Program-made: the position numbers and the translations under genes
The notes under the pieces: generated by a model
Databases searched by the model: none
Told to the model about the DNA's origin: nothing
The model's input: only the letters and a program-made list of their open reading frames with translations
Part shown: piece after piece, positions 17,180 through 24,628 of the stretch
Layout of the letters: each line of letters opens with the position of its first letter
Position numbering within the stretch: the first letter of the stretch is position 1
From: Beijerinckiaceae bacterium
GTDB taxonomy: Bacteria; Pseudomonadota; Alphaproteobacteria; Rhizobiales; Beijerinckiaceae
NCBI GenBank assembly: GCA_947475995.1
Contig: CANJNI010000035.1
Span: forward strand, 1-45,382
Reading direction: 5' to 3'
DNA: 45,382 nucleotides

Positions 17180-18505
17180 CTAATCTGGCAGGGTTCCGTT
17201 CGTGGCCAGCACTTCGCCTGCGAGGTAGAGCGAGCCCGCAATCAGGATGCGCGGCGGAATCGACCATTCGCGCGCGGCGATTTTCTTCAGCGCGTCGAGC
17301 ACGCCTTCGCAGGGCTCGGCGTCGAGTCCGACCGTGCGCGCAGCCTCTGTGACGTCCTGCGCCGTCCGGGCCGCATGTTCGCCGGCGATGGGCACCGAAT
17401 ACATGGCGGCCACCAATCCTTTGAACGGTCGCAGGAAGGCCGCCGTGTCCTTCGTGGCGAGCGTGCCACAGATCATCGCCAGCGGGCGCGGCGCGCGTTC
17501 CTCGAAATCCCCCATGGCGGCGGCCAGAACCAGACCGCCCGCCTCGTTGTGGCCGCCGTCGAGCCAGAGTTCCGCGCCGTCCGGCGCGATATCGAACAGA
17601 CGGCCTCTCGCCAATCTCTGAAGACGCGCGGGCCACGAGGCGCGCGTCACGCCTTGCTCGTAGGCGCTTGCGGGAAGATCGGGTACGACGGTGCGCAATG
17701 TGGCGATCGCAGCCGCGACATTCTGAATCTGGTGGCGTCCGAGCAGCTTCGGCAACGGCAGGTCCAGCAGCCCGTTTTCATCTTCGTACACCAGACGACC
17801 GCGCTCCTCGCGCGTGGCGAAATCCTGCCCGGCGACCAGCATCGGGGCGTGCTGGCGCTGCGCCTCGCGCTCGATCACCGCAAAAGCCTCATCGCTCTGA
17901 TAGCCGACGATGACCGGGCAATCGCGCTTGATGATGCCGGCCTTTTCGCCTGCGATCTTCGTCACGGTCGCGCCGAGAAATTCCGGATGATCGAACGACA
18001 CCGGCGTGATGACGGCGGCGGCGGGCCTGTCGATGACGTTGGTGGCGTCGTAGCGCCCGCCGAGCCCGACTTCGAGCAGCAGGTAATCGGCGGGATTTTC
18101 GCTGAAGAGTTTCAGCGCCGCCGCAGTGGTGATTTCAAACACCGTGATGGGCGCGCCCGCGTTGGCGCGTTCGCATTCGGCGAAGGCTGTCGCCAGCGCT
18201 TCCTCGGTGACGAAGCGACCGCCGCCTTGCTGGCCGATGCGGATGCGCTCGTGGAAACGCACCAGATGCGGCGACGTATAGACATGCACGAGCTTGCCGG
18301 CGGCTTCCAGAATGCCGCGCATGAACGCAATCGTGGAGCCCTTGCCGTTGGTTCCCGCCACATGAATGACGGGCGGCAGGCGCAGTTCCGGATGCCCGAG
18401 CCTGGCGAGCAGATCCTGGGTGCGACCCAGCGAAAGGTCGATCTTCTTGGGGTGAAGCGCGAGGAACCGCGAGAGGATCGCGGCGGAAGGATCGTTGACG
18501 CCCAC
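17180..18505 (-). CDS. folC: Bifunctional folylpolyglutamate synthase / dihydrofolate synthase
   Basis: 441-residue cytosolic ligase that makes dihydrofolate from dihydropteroate and adds glutamates to folates. The P-loop HVAGTNGKGST (residues 51-58 core), the folate loop YTSPHLVRFHERI, the second ATP segment LEVGLGGRYDATNV and HPEFLG are all present. Normal family length. The GTG start at 18505 has AGAGG at good spacing that overlaps the accD stop region, so translation is probably coupled to accD. Last gene of trpA-accD-folC. Confidence 0.94.
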   Translation of the reverse strand: MGVNDPSAAILSRFLALHPKKIDLSLGRTQDLLARLGHPELRLPPVIHVAGTNGKGSTIAFMRGILEAAGKLVHVYTSPHLVRFHERIRIGQQGGGRFVTEEALATAFAECERANAGAPITVFEITTAAALKLFSENPADYLLLEVGLGGRYDATNVIDRPAAAVITPVSFDHPEFLGATVTKIAGEKAGIIKRDCPVIVGYQSDEAFAVIEREAQRQHAPMLVAGQDFATREERGRLVYEDENGLLDLPLPKLLGRHQIQNVAAAIATLRTVVPDLPASAYEQGVTRASWPARLQRLARGRLFDIAPDGAELWLDGGHNEAGGLVLAAAMGDFEERAPRPLAMICGTLATKDTAAFLRPFKGLVAAMYSVPIAGEHAARTAQDVTEAARTVGLDAEPCEGVLDALKKIAAREWSIPPRILIAGSLYLAGEVLATNGTLPD

Positions 18506-18515
18506 TGGTGCCTCT

Positions 18516-19379
18516 TCAGGCCGCCGCCGGGCGCGGCGTCTTCATCAGGATCGAACACAGGTTGAAAAGCGTCGCGCGCATTTCGGTGCGCGGCACCACC
18601 ATGTCGACCATGCCGTGCGCCTTCAGATATTCGGCGCGCTGGAAGCCTTCGGGCAAACGTTCGCGGATCGTCTGTTCGATCACGCGCGCGCCCGCAAAGC
18701 CGATCACCGCGCCTGGCTCGGCGATGTGAATGTCGCCCAGCATCGCATAGGAGGCAGTGACGCCGCCGGTCGTCGGATTGGTCAGCACAACGATGTAGGG
18801 CAGCTTCGCGGCGCGCAGCTTGCGAACGGCCACGGTCGTGCGCGGCATCTGCATCAGCGAGAACATGCCTTCCTGCATGCGCGCGCCGCCCGACGCTGTG
18901 AAGATCACGAAGGGCGTGCGGTGCGCAATCGCCTGCTCGATCCCGGTGATGATCGCCTCGCCGGCCGCCATTCCGAGCGTGCCGCCCTGAAAGGCGAAAT
19001 CCTGCACGGCGGCCGTGAAGGCCATGCCCTCGATGGCGCCGCGCGCCAGAAGGATCGCATCCTGCAGGCCGGTCTTGGTCCGGTATTCCTTGAGACGGTC
19101 GGAATAGCGCTTCACGTCGCGGAACTTCAGCGGATCGACCGGCACTTCCGGGGTGGCGATTTCCTCGAACTGGCCGCCGTCGAACAGGGCCTTGAGGCGC
19201 GGGCGCGCGCCGATGGCCATGTGGAAGCCGGAGCCCGGCACCACCATCATGTTGGACTCGAGATCCTTGTGGAACACGAGTTCGCCGCTGTCGGGGCATT
19301 TGACCCAGAGATTGTCGGGCGTCTCGCGCTTCAGGAACGAGCGAATCTTCGGCGGAACGACGTTGGAAATCCAGTTCAT
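18516..19379 (-). CDS. accD: Acetyl-CoA carboxylase carboxyltransferase subunit beta
   Basis: 287 residues. With AccA it transfers carboxyl from carboxybiotin to acetyl-CoA to form malonyl-CoA for fatty-acid synthesis. The crotonase-like core is intact: [54 protein letters not shown] and [11 protein letters not shown]. The N-terminal zinc ribbon is degenerate: of the four Cys expected in two CxxC pairs only one remains (KCPDSG, then VVPGSGFHM). Similar loss is, to my memory, typical of rhizobial AccD and not a sign of a pseudogene. ATG 19379 follows AGGAAG; the frame is open much further upstream, but through trpA. It is 17 bp after trpA and 10 bp before folC. Confidence 0.94.
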   Translation of the reverse strand: MNWISNVVPPKIRSFLKRETPDNLWVKCPDSGELVFHKDLESNMMVVPGSGFHMAIGARPRLKALFDGGQFEEIATPEVPVDPLKFRDVKRYSDRLKEYRTKTGLQDAILLARGAIEGMAFTAAVQDFAFQGGTLGMAAGEAIITGIEQAIAHRTPFVIFTASGGARMQEGMFSLMQMPRTTVAVRKLRAAKLPYIVVLTNPTTGGVTASYAMLGDIHIAEPGAVIGFAGARVIEQTIRERLPEGFQRAEYLKAHGMVDMVVPRTEMRATLFNLCSILMKTPRPAAA

Positions 19380-19396
19380 GATGCTTCCTGTCTGGC

Positions 19397-20233
19397 TCAG
19401 GCCCGCGCCGAGCGGACGCCGCTCGCGAGGTCCGCCACGAGGCGCGTCACCGCCTCGACTGTACCGGGGCCGGCCTTGCCGTCCGGATCGAGCGACCCCT
19501 TGAGGGCGTCGACCAGCGCGGTTCCGACCACAACCCCATCCGCATGCGCCGCAATGGCGGCGGCGCTTTGAGCGCTCTTGACGCCGAAACCGACCGCTAC
19601 GGGCAGATGGGTATGGCGCTTGATCCGCGCAACCGCGTCCGACACTTTCGAATAGTCCGGAATGGCCGCGCCCGTGATGCCGGTGATGGAGACGTAATAG
19701 ACGAAGCCTGACGTATTGGCCAAAACCGCAGGCAGGCGCTTGTCGTCCGTCGTGGGGGTTGCGAGGCGGACGAAATTGAGTCCGGCCTTCAGGGCCGGGA
19801 TGCAGAGTTCGGCATCTTCCTCCGGCGGCAGGTCCACCACGATCAACCCGTCGACGCCTGCGGCCCTTGCGTCCACCAGAAAGCGATCCACGCCATAGAC
19901 ATAGATCGGGTTGTAGTAACCCATGAGAATCACGGGCGTTTCCGGGTCCGCCTTGCGAAACTCGGCGACCAGACCCAGCGTCTTGTGAAGCGTCATGCCG
20001 CCCTTGAGGGCGCGCAGTCCCGCCGCCTGGATGGAGGGGCCGTCCGCCATCGGGTCGGTGAACGGCATGCCGATTTCGAGCACGTCCGCGCCCGCGCCCG
20101 GCATGGCCTTCAGGATGGCGAGCGAAGTGGCGGGGTCGGGGTCGCCGCACATCAGAAACGTGACTAGGGCGGCGCGGCCCTCGGCGCGGGTCCTGGCGAA
20201 ACGGCGGTCAATGCGGGTCGTGGCGTCGGTCAT
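19397..20233 (-). CDS. trpA: Tryptophan synthase alpha chain
   Basis: 278-residue alpha subunit that cleaves indole-3-glycerol phosphate and channels indole to TrpB. The active-site block [18 protein letters not shown] contains the catalytic pair Glu53 and Asp64, with the same 11-residue spacing as E. coli Glu49/Asp60. [10 protein letters not shown] and [12 protein letters not shown] (phosphate site) are also present. ATG 20233 is chosen because alphaproteobacterial TrpA starts close to the TRIDRRFA segment; an ATG 12 bp upstream is equally possible, and neither has a clear Shine-Dalgarno. The usual partners trpF and trpB are absent upstream, where a cupin gene lies instead on the same strand, 66 bp away. 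Confidence 0.95.
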   Translation of the reverse strand: MTDATTRIDRRFARTRAEGRAALVTFLMCGDPDPATSLAILKAMPGAGADVLEIGMPFTDPMADGPSIQAAGLRALKGGMTLHKTLGLVAEFRKADPETPVILMGYYNPIYVYGVDRFLVDARAAGVDGLIVVDLPPEEDAELCIPALKAGLNFVRLATPTTDDKRLPAVLANTSGFVYYVSITGITGAAIPDYSKVSDAVARIKRHTHLPVAVGFGVKSAQSAAAIAAHADGVVVGTALVDALKGSLDPDGKAGPGTVEAVTRLVADLASGVRSARA

Positions 20234-20299
20234 GGGCGCGCCCATAGCACGGCGCGGCCCGGTTTGCGATTCCCGATCGCAGGTCCCGGTCGGGGTTTC

Positions 20300-20770
20300 C
20301 TAGACCTTTTCGGTCTTGCCGGCCTCGAAATACTGGCCGGAGCCGACATCGAACTTCTGGGCGCTCACATCTGTGCGTCCGCCATTCTTGGCGCCCGGCA
20401 CATGGGCGGCGACCTGAAGCAGTTCGAGTTCCCCGTCGCCGCAATTCTCGAACCAGTAGCGGGAAAAGCGCGGCGTGATCGTGCCTTCGTGCGGGCCGAA
20501 TTCGCCGATCACCACATCGTCCGGACCGTAGAAGCGGCAGCGGCCCTTCAGGACCATCCAGAACGTGTCGACGGTGGTGTGATAGTGAAGGTTGTTCTCG
20601 CCGCCATTCTTCTTGACGACCTGCACGACGCCCTTGATGAGCGGGCTCTTGCCGAGGCGGATGAAGCCCTTGCCGCGCTCCACGGACTCGGGCTTCTTGT
20701 AGGAAAAGACCGGAATGGAGGCTTCGGCTTCAAGGTGAAGCTTTTCGAGTTCCGCATCCGAGGTTTGCAT
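20300..20770 (-). CDS. Single-domain cupin protein
   Basis: 156 residues, no signal peptide. The cupin motif 1 region reads NNLHYHTTVDTFWMVLKG, with two His as potential metal ligands; motif 2 (ITPRFSRYWFENCGDGELELLQV) lacks the usual His, so metal binding may be incomplete. Small cupins can be isomerases, dioxygenases or ligand sensors; none can be assigned. It is divergent from the SDR-SDR-TauD-M24 operon, sharing a 147-bp intergenic region, which makes a role in the same pathway attractive but unproven. It also lies upstream of trpA on the same strand. Confidence 0.78.
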   Translation of the reverse strand: MQTSDAELEKLHLEAEASIPVFSYKKPESVERGKGFIRLGKSPLIKGVVQVVKKNGGENNLHYHTTVDTFWMVLKGRCRFYGPDDVVIGEFGPHEGTITPRFSRYWFENCGDGELELLQVAAHVPGAKNGGRTDVSAQKFDVGSGQYFEAGKTEKV

Positions 20771-20863
20771 GTGCGTCTCCCTGTTTGGGCGATGATCGGT
20801 CGTTTGGGGAATCGCGTCAATGCCCTCGCGGTCGGCTAACCTTGGCGTGCTTGCCGCAATCCC

Positions 20864-20891
20864 TTTACGCTGCAGGCCGGAACGGTATGAT
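20864..20891 (+). promoter_or_regulatory. Candidate promoter of the SDR operon
   Basis: TTTACG (20864-20869), 16-bp spacer, TATGAT (20886-20891), giving a leader of about 20 nt before the SDR start. A closely similar -10 context occurs before the tauD-like gene. Confidence 0.35.
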
Positions 20892-20917
20892 GCTTCTGGC
20901 GGTTTTGGAGGATGCGG

Positions 20918-21712
20918 TTGAGCGGGGACGGTCCCATCGGGTTGATCACGGGCGGCGCCGGAGCCATCGGGTCCGGCATCGCAAGGGCTCTGGCGCGCGA
21001 TGGCTGGCGCGTCGTGCTGGTGGACCGCGACGGCGAAGCCCTGGCGCGCATCGCCGCTGCCCTAGGGCCTGCAGCTGTGGCGGCGACCTTTACGGCCGAC
21101 GTCTGCGACGAGCAGGCCATTCGCCGGATCGTCGATGAGGCGGCGAAGAGGTTCGGACGGATCGACGGGCTCGCGACGGCGGCGGGCAGCGGTGCGGCGC
21201 TCGGACCCCGCAAACCTTTCTGGGAAACAAAACGCGACGACTGGCGGCTGAATGTCGAGACCCATCTGGTCTCCGTCATGACCGTTTGTCAGGCTGTGCT
21301 GGCCCATATGGCGGCGCGCAAGTCCGGCGTGATCCTCAATGTAGCATCCGGGGCCGGGCTGCGCGGCGGTCCGCCGCAATCGCGGCAGAAGAATGCGCAG
21401 GTTTACGGGCTCGCCAAGGCGGGCGTCATCGCCTTCACGCAATCCATCGCGCTGGAATTTGCCGCGCTCGGCGTCAGGGCCAATTGCATTGCGCCCGGGC
21501 GCGCCGAAAGCCGGCACAAGACAGCCGACGACCTGCTGCGGATGGCTCCCGCTGAAGAGGCGCGCGAGACCGGCAGCAGCCGCATGTCGCCGCTCGGCCG
21601 TTTCGGCAAGGCGGAAGATTTCGGCGAAGCTGCTGCGTTCCTGATGTCGGATCGGGCCGGCTGGATCACCGGTACGACGCTGGACGTGTCCGGCGGCGTG
21701 CGGCTGCATTGA
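20918..21712 (+). CDS. Short-chain dehydrogenase/reductase (catalytically complete)
   Basis: 264-residue NAD(P)-dependent oxidoreductase of the classical SDR type. It has the dinucleotide motif TGGAGAIGSGI, an acidic VDRDGE after beta-2 favouring NAD, the Ser in NVASGAG, the YGLAK catalytic pair, and the C-terminal GTTLDVSGG. The GGAGG at 20907-20911 directly abuts the ATG at 20912, leaving no spacer, but lies 6 nt before TTG 20918; so TTG is preferred and ATG 20912 is the alternative. It is 7 bp upstream of a second, degenerate SDR, suggesting a heteromeric enzyme. The substrate is unknown. Confidence 0.88.
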   Translation: MSGDGPIGLITGGAGAIGSGIARALARDGWRVVLVDRDGEALARIAAALGPAAVAATFTADVCDEQAIRRIVDEAAKRFGRIDGLATAAGSGAALGPRKPFWETKRDDWRLNVETHLVSVMTVCQAVLAHMAARKSGVILNVASGAGLRGGPPQSRQKNAQVYGLAKAGVIAFTQSIALEFAALGVRANCIAPGRAESRHKTADDLLRMAPAEEARETGSSRMSPLGRFGKAEDFGEAAAFLMSDRAGWITGTTLDVSGGVRLH

Positions 21713-21719
21713 GGGGATC

Positions 21720-22439
21720 ATGCGGGGAGTTCTGATCACCGGCGCTGCGGGGTCCATCAGGGACAGTGTTGCGCGCTCGCTCGTCAACGACGGCTGGAGC
21801 GTCATCATCGACGAACCGAACCCGGAGGCCGCCCGCGCCGCCGCTTCCCATATGGGATCGCTGGTCTCCTGGCGCGGGCTCGAATTGCCCGAACAGCGCG
21901 ATCCCGACGCCCTTCTGAACGCGCTGACCCAGGAGGGCGGCGTCGAAGCCCTGGTGCATGTCGGCAGCGGCCTCAAGACGCTCGGCGTTCCGGTCCGGCC
22001 GTTTCTGGATTCGAAGCCGGCGGACTGGCGGCGTCTGATCGACCACAATATCCACGACATGCTGGACATGACGGCGGCCTTCCTGCGCCACCGGATCGGG
22101 CGCGGCGGGGGCGGGGCGATCTTTTCGCTGACTTCAGCGTCCGGTTTCCGGGGCGCCCCGCAGGCCAATGTCTGGTCGGCCGTGCAGGCGGGCCTGCAGG
22201 TCTTTGCGCAGAACATGGCGGGCGACTGCGCCGTCCACGGCATCCGGATCAATTGCGTCGCGCATGGGGAGACGGATCTCCCGATGACCGATTCCTGCGG
22301 CAATCCGCAGCAGCCCGCCCTTGGCCCGGGCGAACCCGGCATCGAGGCGGGCCGCGCGACGGCCTTTCTGCTGTCGCACAGGGCCGGACACATCACCGGC
22401 TCCTGCATCGACGTCACGGGCGGCTGGGCGCTTCACTAG
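21720..22439 (+). CDS. Degenerate SDR-family protein (probable pseudo-enzyme partner)
   Basis: 239 residues with the overall SDR layout: N-terminal VLITGAAGSIRDS, a central helix with IDHNIHDMLDM, and C-terminal GSCIDVTGGWALH. The catalytic Ser is kept (Ser139 in LTSASGF), but the Tyr-x-x-x-Lys pair is replaced by Trp152 and Gln156 (VWSAVQ), and the third Gly of the nucleotide loop is lost. The frame is intact with normal codon use, so this is not a decayed gene. It follows the complete SDR by 7 bp. By analogy with heteromeric SDRs such as BbsCD, where one subunit is inactive, it may be a structural partner; this is inference. Confidence 0.78.
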   Translation: MRGVLITGAAGSIRDSVARSLVNDGWSVIIDEPNPEAARAAASHMGSLVSWRGLELPEQRDPDALLNALTQEGGVEALVHVGSGLKTLGVPVRPFLDSKPADWRRLIDHNIHDMLDMTAAFLRHRIGRGGGGAIFSLTSASGFRGAPQANVWSAVQAGLQVFAQNMAGDCAVHGIRINCVAHGETDLPMTDSCGNPQQPALGPGEPGIEAGRATAFLLSHRAGHITGSCIDVTGGWALH

Positions 22440-22467
22440 GCTTATGGATGTTTTGCGACGGCCGGGC

Positions 22468-22495
22468 TTGGCGCGCCGCGCAAGGTCGCTATGAT
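22468..22495 (+). promoter_or_regulatory. Possible promoter before the TauD-like gene
   Basis: TTGGCG (22468-22473), 16-bp spacer, TATGAT (22490-22495). The start would fall near 22502, inside the hairpin that holds the ribosome-binding site, so this and full hairpin formation are not both needed. Confidence 0.25.
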
Positions 22496-22496
22496 T

Positions 22497-22521
22497 GCTC
22501 CCAACGACATCAGATGGGAGC
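22497..22521 (+). promoter_or_regulatory. Hairpin carrying the Shine-Dalgarno of the TauD-like gene
   Basis: GCTCCCA (22497-22503) pairs perfectly with TGGGAGC (22515-22521) across 11 nt. The 3' arm contains GGGAG, the only good ribosome-binding sequence before the GTG starts at 22522 and 22531. Confidence 0.4.
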
Positions 22522-22530
22522 GTGCGCAAG

Positions 22531-23379
22531 GTGGGCCAGGTCGCTTATACGAAACTGTCGCAGCACACGGGCGTCGAGATTCACGGCGTCGATCTTCGCA
22601 AGCCGATGGACCCGGACGTGGTCCGCGAAATCTACGGCCTGTTCGTCGAAAACTGCGTCGTGCTGTTCCGCGATCAGGATCTGACGCAGGACGATCTGGT
22701 GCGGGCGACAGCCAATTTCGGCGAACTCGCCGAACCGGCGCGGCCGACCGAGTTCCGCCCCGCCGGGATGCAGCGCATGAACCCGAAGATCATGCTGATC
22801 ACCAACATCCGCGAGGACGGCAAGCCCATCGGGGCGTTGCCGGATGGCGAGATGTGGTTTCACCACGACACGATCCATCGTCCGCTTCCGACGAAGGCGA
22901 CGTTGCTCTATTCCGTCGAAGTGCCGACCTATGGCGGGGAGACGGTTTTTTCCAATCTGTTCGCCGCCTATGACGAGCTGCCGGCAGACCTGAAGGCGAA
23001 GATCGACGGCCGCATGGCCCGCAACGCCTTCAGTTTCAATTCAACCTACAAGGACGATCCGAACGCGGTCGCGGCGCGCAACGAGGCCGTCCATCCTGCC
23101 GTCCGCACCCATGAGGACAATGGACGCAAGGCGATCTATCTCGACCGTCTGATGAGTCAGGAAGTGATCGGCCTCTCGAAGGAAGAGAACGAGGAAGTTC
23201 TCAACCGCATCTTCGATCACATCGAGCAGCCGAAATATCTCTATGAACACAAGTGGCGCAAGGGCGATGCGCTGATGTGGGACAATCGCTCCTCCATCCA
23301 CGCCCGCAAGGATTTCCCGGCCGACCAGATTCGCCTGATGTGGCGCACCGTCATCAACGGCACCCAGAAGCCGGTTTGA
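22531..23379 (+). CDS. TauD/TfdA-family Fe(II)/2-oxoglutarate dioxygenase
   Basis: 282-residue cytosolic dioxygenase that couples decarboxylation of 2-oxoglutarate to hydroxylation of an organic substrate. The iron triad is visible: HHD (His111, Asp113) and the distal His257 in SSIHARKDF; Arg residues binding 2-oxoglutarate follow in IRLMWRTV. Family members act on taurine, phenoxyacetates, alkyl sulphates and others; the substrate here is unknown. GTG 22531 gives the expected N-terminus VAYTKLSQHTGVEI, with GGGAG 10 nt upstream; GTG 22522 and TTG 22495 are alternatives. It sits between the SDR pair and the M24-fold gene, 23 bp before the latter. Confidence 0.9.
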   Translation: MGQVAYTKLSQHTGVEIHGVDLRKPMDPDVVREIYGLFVENCVVLFRDQDLTQDDLVRATANFGELAEPARPTEFRPAGMQRMNPKIMLITNIREDGKPIGALPDGEMWFHHDTIHRPLPTKATLLYSVEVPTYGGETVFSNLFAAYDELPADLKAKIDGRMARNAFSFNSTYKDDPNAVAARNEAVHPAVRTHEDNGRKAIYLDRLMSQEVIGLSKEENEEVLNRIFDHIEQPKYLYEHKWRKGDALMWDNRSSIHARKDFPADQIRLMWRTVINGTQKPV

Positions 23380-23402
23380 ACCAACTTTTTCAGAAAGCCT
23401 TC

Positions 23403-24596
23403 ATGACTGATTTTGCTCCGCAACTCACTCCGAAACTGCAGGCGCTGCTGGATGCGGAGACGCCGCATTTTTCGAAAGCCGAACTCGACCGCCGGCGCGC
23501 CGCGCTGGCGGGCATCATGGAGAAGGCCGGCGCGCGGCACATTCTTCTTTCGGGCGGCGACCGCAAGGGTTCGGCGACCCAATGGCTCACCGAATGGCCC
23601 ACCACCAGCGGGCACTTCGTGATCTTCACTCCGGGCGAACGCGACGTTCTGCTTGTGAAGAATCCGAACAACGCCGCGCTGGCGCGCATCCTGTCGCCGC
23701 AGACGCAAGTCGGCTGGGGCGCAGAGGGAAGTCAGGAACTGGCGATCCGCGAATTGCTGCGCCGTGGGGCGAAAGGCGCGACGGTCGGCATTCTGGGGTC
23801 CTATGGACACAGCCTGCATGAAAAGCTGGTTGCGGCGGGCATCACGCCGATTGATCTGGGCCGCGCCTATACGCGGCTGCGCCTGACGAAAAGCGAAGAA
23901 GAACTCGACTGGCTGCGCATCGGCTGCGAGCTGACCGATCTCGGCGTCATGGCGCTCGAGCGCGAAGTGCGGCCCGGCCTCAGCGAGCATCAGCTCGCCG
24001 ACATCATCGAGCGCGCCTACATGCCTTATGGCGGGGCGACGCAGATCCACTATACGGGCGTCACCTCGATGACGAACCCGGATTGCTGCGTGCCCTCGCA
24101 GATCGCCCGCAACCGCAGGGTCGCGAGGGGCGACATCGTGTTCACCGAAATCGCCGCGTCTTTCTGGTCCTATCCGGGACAGATCCAGCGTTCCATCGCG
24201 GTGCAGTCCGAGCCGACGCAGGTCTATGGGGATCTTCATGCGGTCGCCGAAGAGGCCTACCACGCCATTTTCAAGGTGCTGAAACCCGGCGCGCGACCCG
24301 AGGACGTTTACGATGCGGCGGCCTGCATCGCCCGCAAGGGCTTCACCATCTGCGACGATCTCGTGCATGGATACGGGGGCGGGGGATATCTGCCGCCGAT
24401 CCTGGGCACGCGCGAGCGCCCTTCGGGGCCTTTGCCCGACATGGTCTTCGAGGAAAACATGACGGTGGTGATCCAGCCTTCGGTGATGACGCTGGACGAG
24501 AAGGCGGGCGTCCAGACCGGCGAACTCGTGCTGGTGACAAAAGACGGCGCGCAACGCCTGCATCGCGCCCCGATGGGTTTCCGGCGTTCCAATTGA
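23403..24596 (+). CDS. M24-fold (pita-bread) protein lacking the metal ligands
   Basis: 397 residues: a creatinase-type N-terminal domain (to about 160) and a C-terminal pita-bread domain. In M24 metallopeptidases five residues bind two metals (Asp, Asp, His, Glu, Glu). Here the first Asp is Glu249 (VFTEIAASFW), the second, exactly 11 residues on, is Gln260 (YPGQIQRS), the His is kept (His322 in VHGYGGGGY), the first Glu is Gln358 (TVVIQP) and the last is Gly373 (GVQTGELVLV). It is therefore unlikely to be an Xaa-Pro peptidase. Metal-free members of this fold, such as creatinase, hydrolyse C-N bonds, and others have lyase roles. Intact frame and operon position argue for a functional enzyme of unknown substrate. 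Confidence 0.85.
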   Translation: MTDFAPQLTPKLQALLDAETPHFSKAELDRRRAALAGIMEKAGARHILLSGGDRKGSATQWLTEWPTTSGHFVIFTPGERDVLLVKNPNNAALARILSPQTQVGWGAEGSQELAIRELLRRGAKGATVGILGSYGHSLHEKLVAAGITPIDLGRAYTRLRLTKSEEELDWLRIGCELTDLGVMALEREVRPGLSEHQLADIIERAYMPYGGATQIHYTGVTSMTNPDCCVPSQIARNRRVARGDIVFTEIAASFWSYPGQIQRSIAVQSEPTQVYGDLHAVAEEAYHAIFKVLKPGARPEDVYDAAACIARKGFTICDDLVHGYGGGGYLPPILGTRERPSGPLPDMVFEENMTVVIQPSVMTLDEKAGVQTGELVLVTKDGAQRLHRAPMGFRRSN

Positions 24597-24628
24597 TCAT
24601 CACGAATTCAGGGAGGGACAGACATAAA

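Noticed and set aside
19380-20150. Upstream extension of accD
   Set aside because: It overlaps trpA on the same strand; the family N-terminus starts at 19379.
21720-22439. Degenerate SDR treated as a pseudogene
   Set aside because: No stop, frameshift or truncation; codon bias matches neighbours and spacing to the upstream SDR is operonic, so a functional pseudo-enzyme is more likely.
24083-24628. Upstream extension of the second Bug protein frame
   Set aside because: It overlaps the M24-fold gene out of frame, and the signal peptide starts at 24629 after a strong Shine-Dalgarno.
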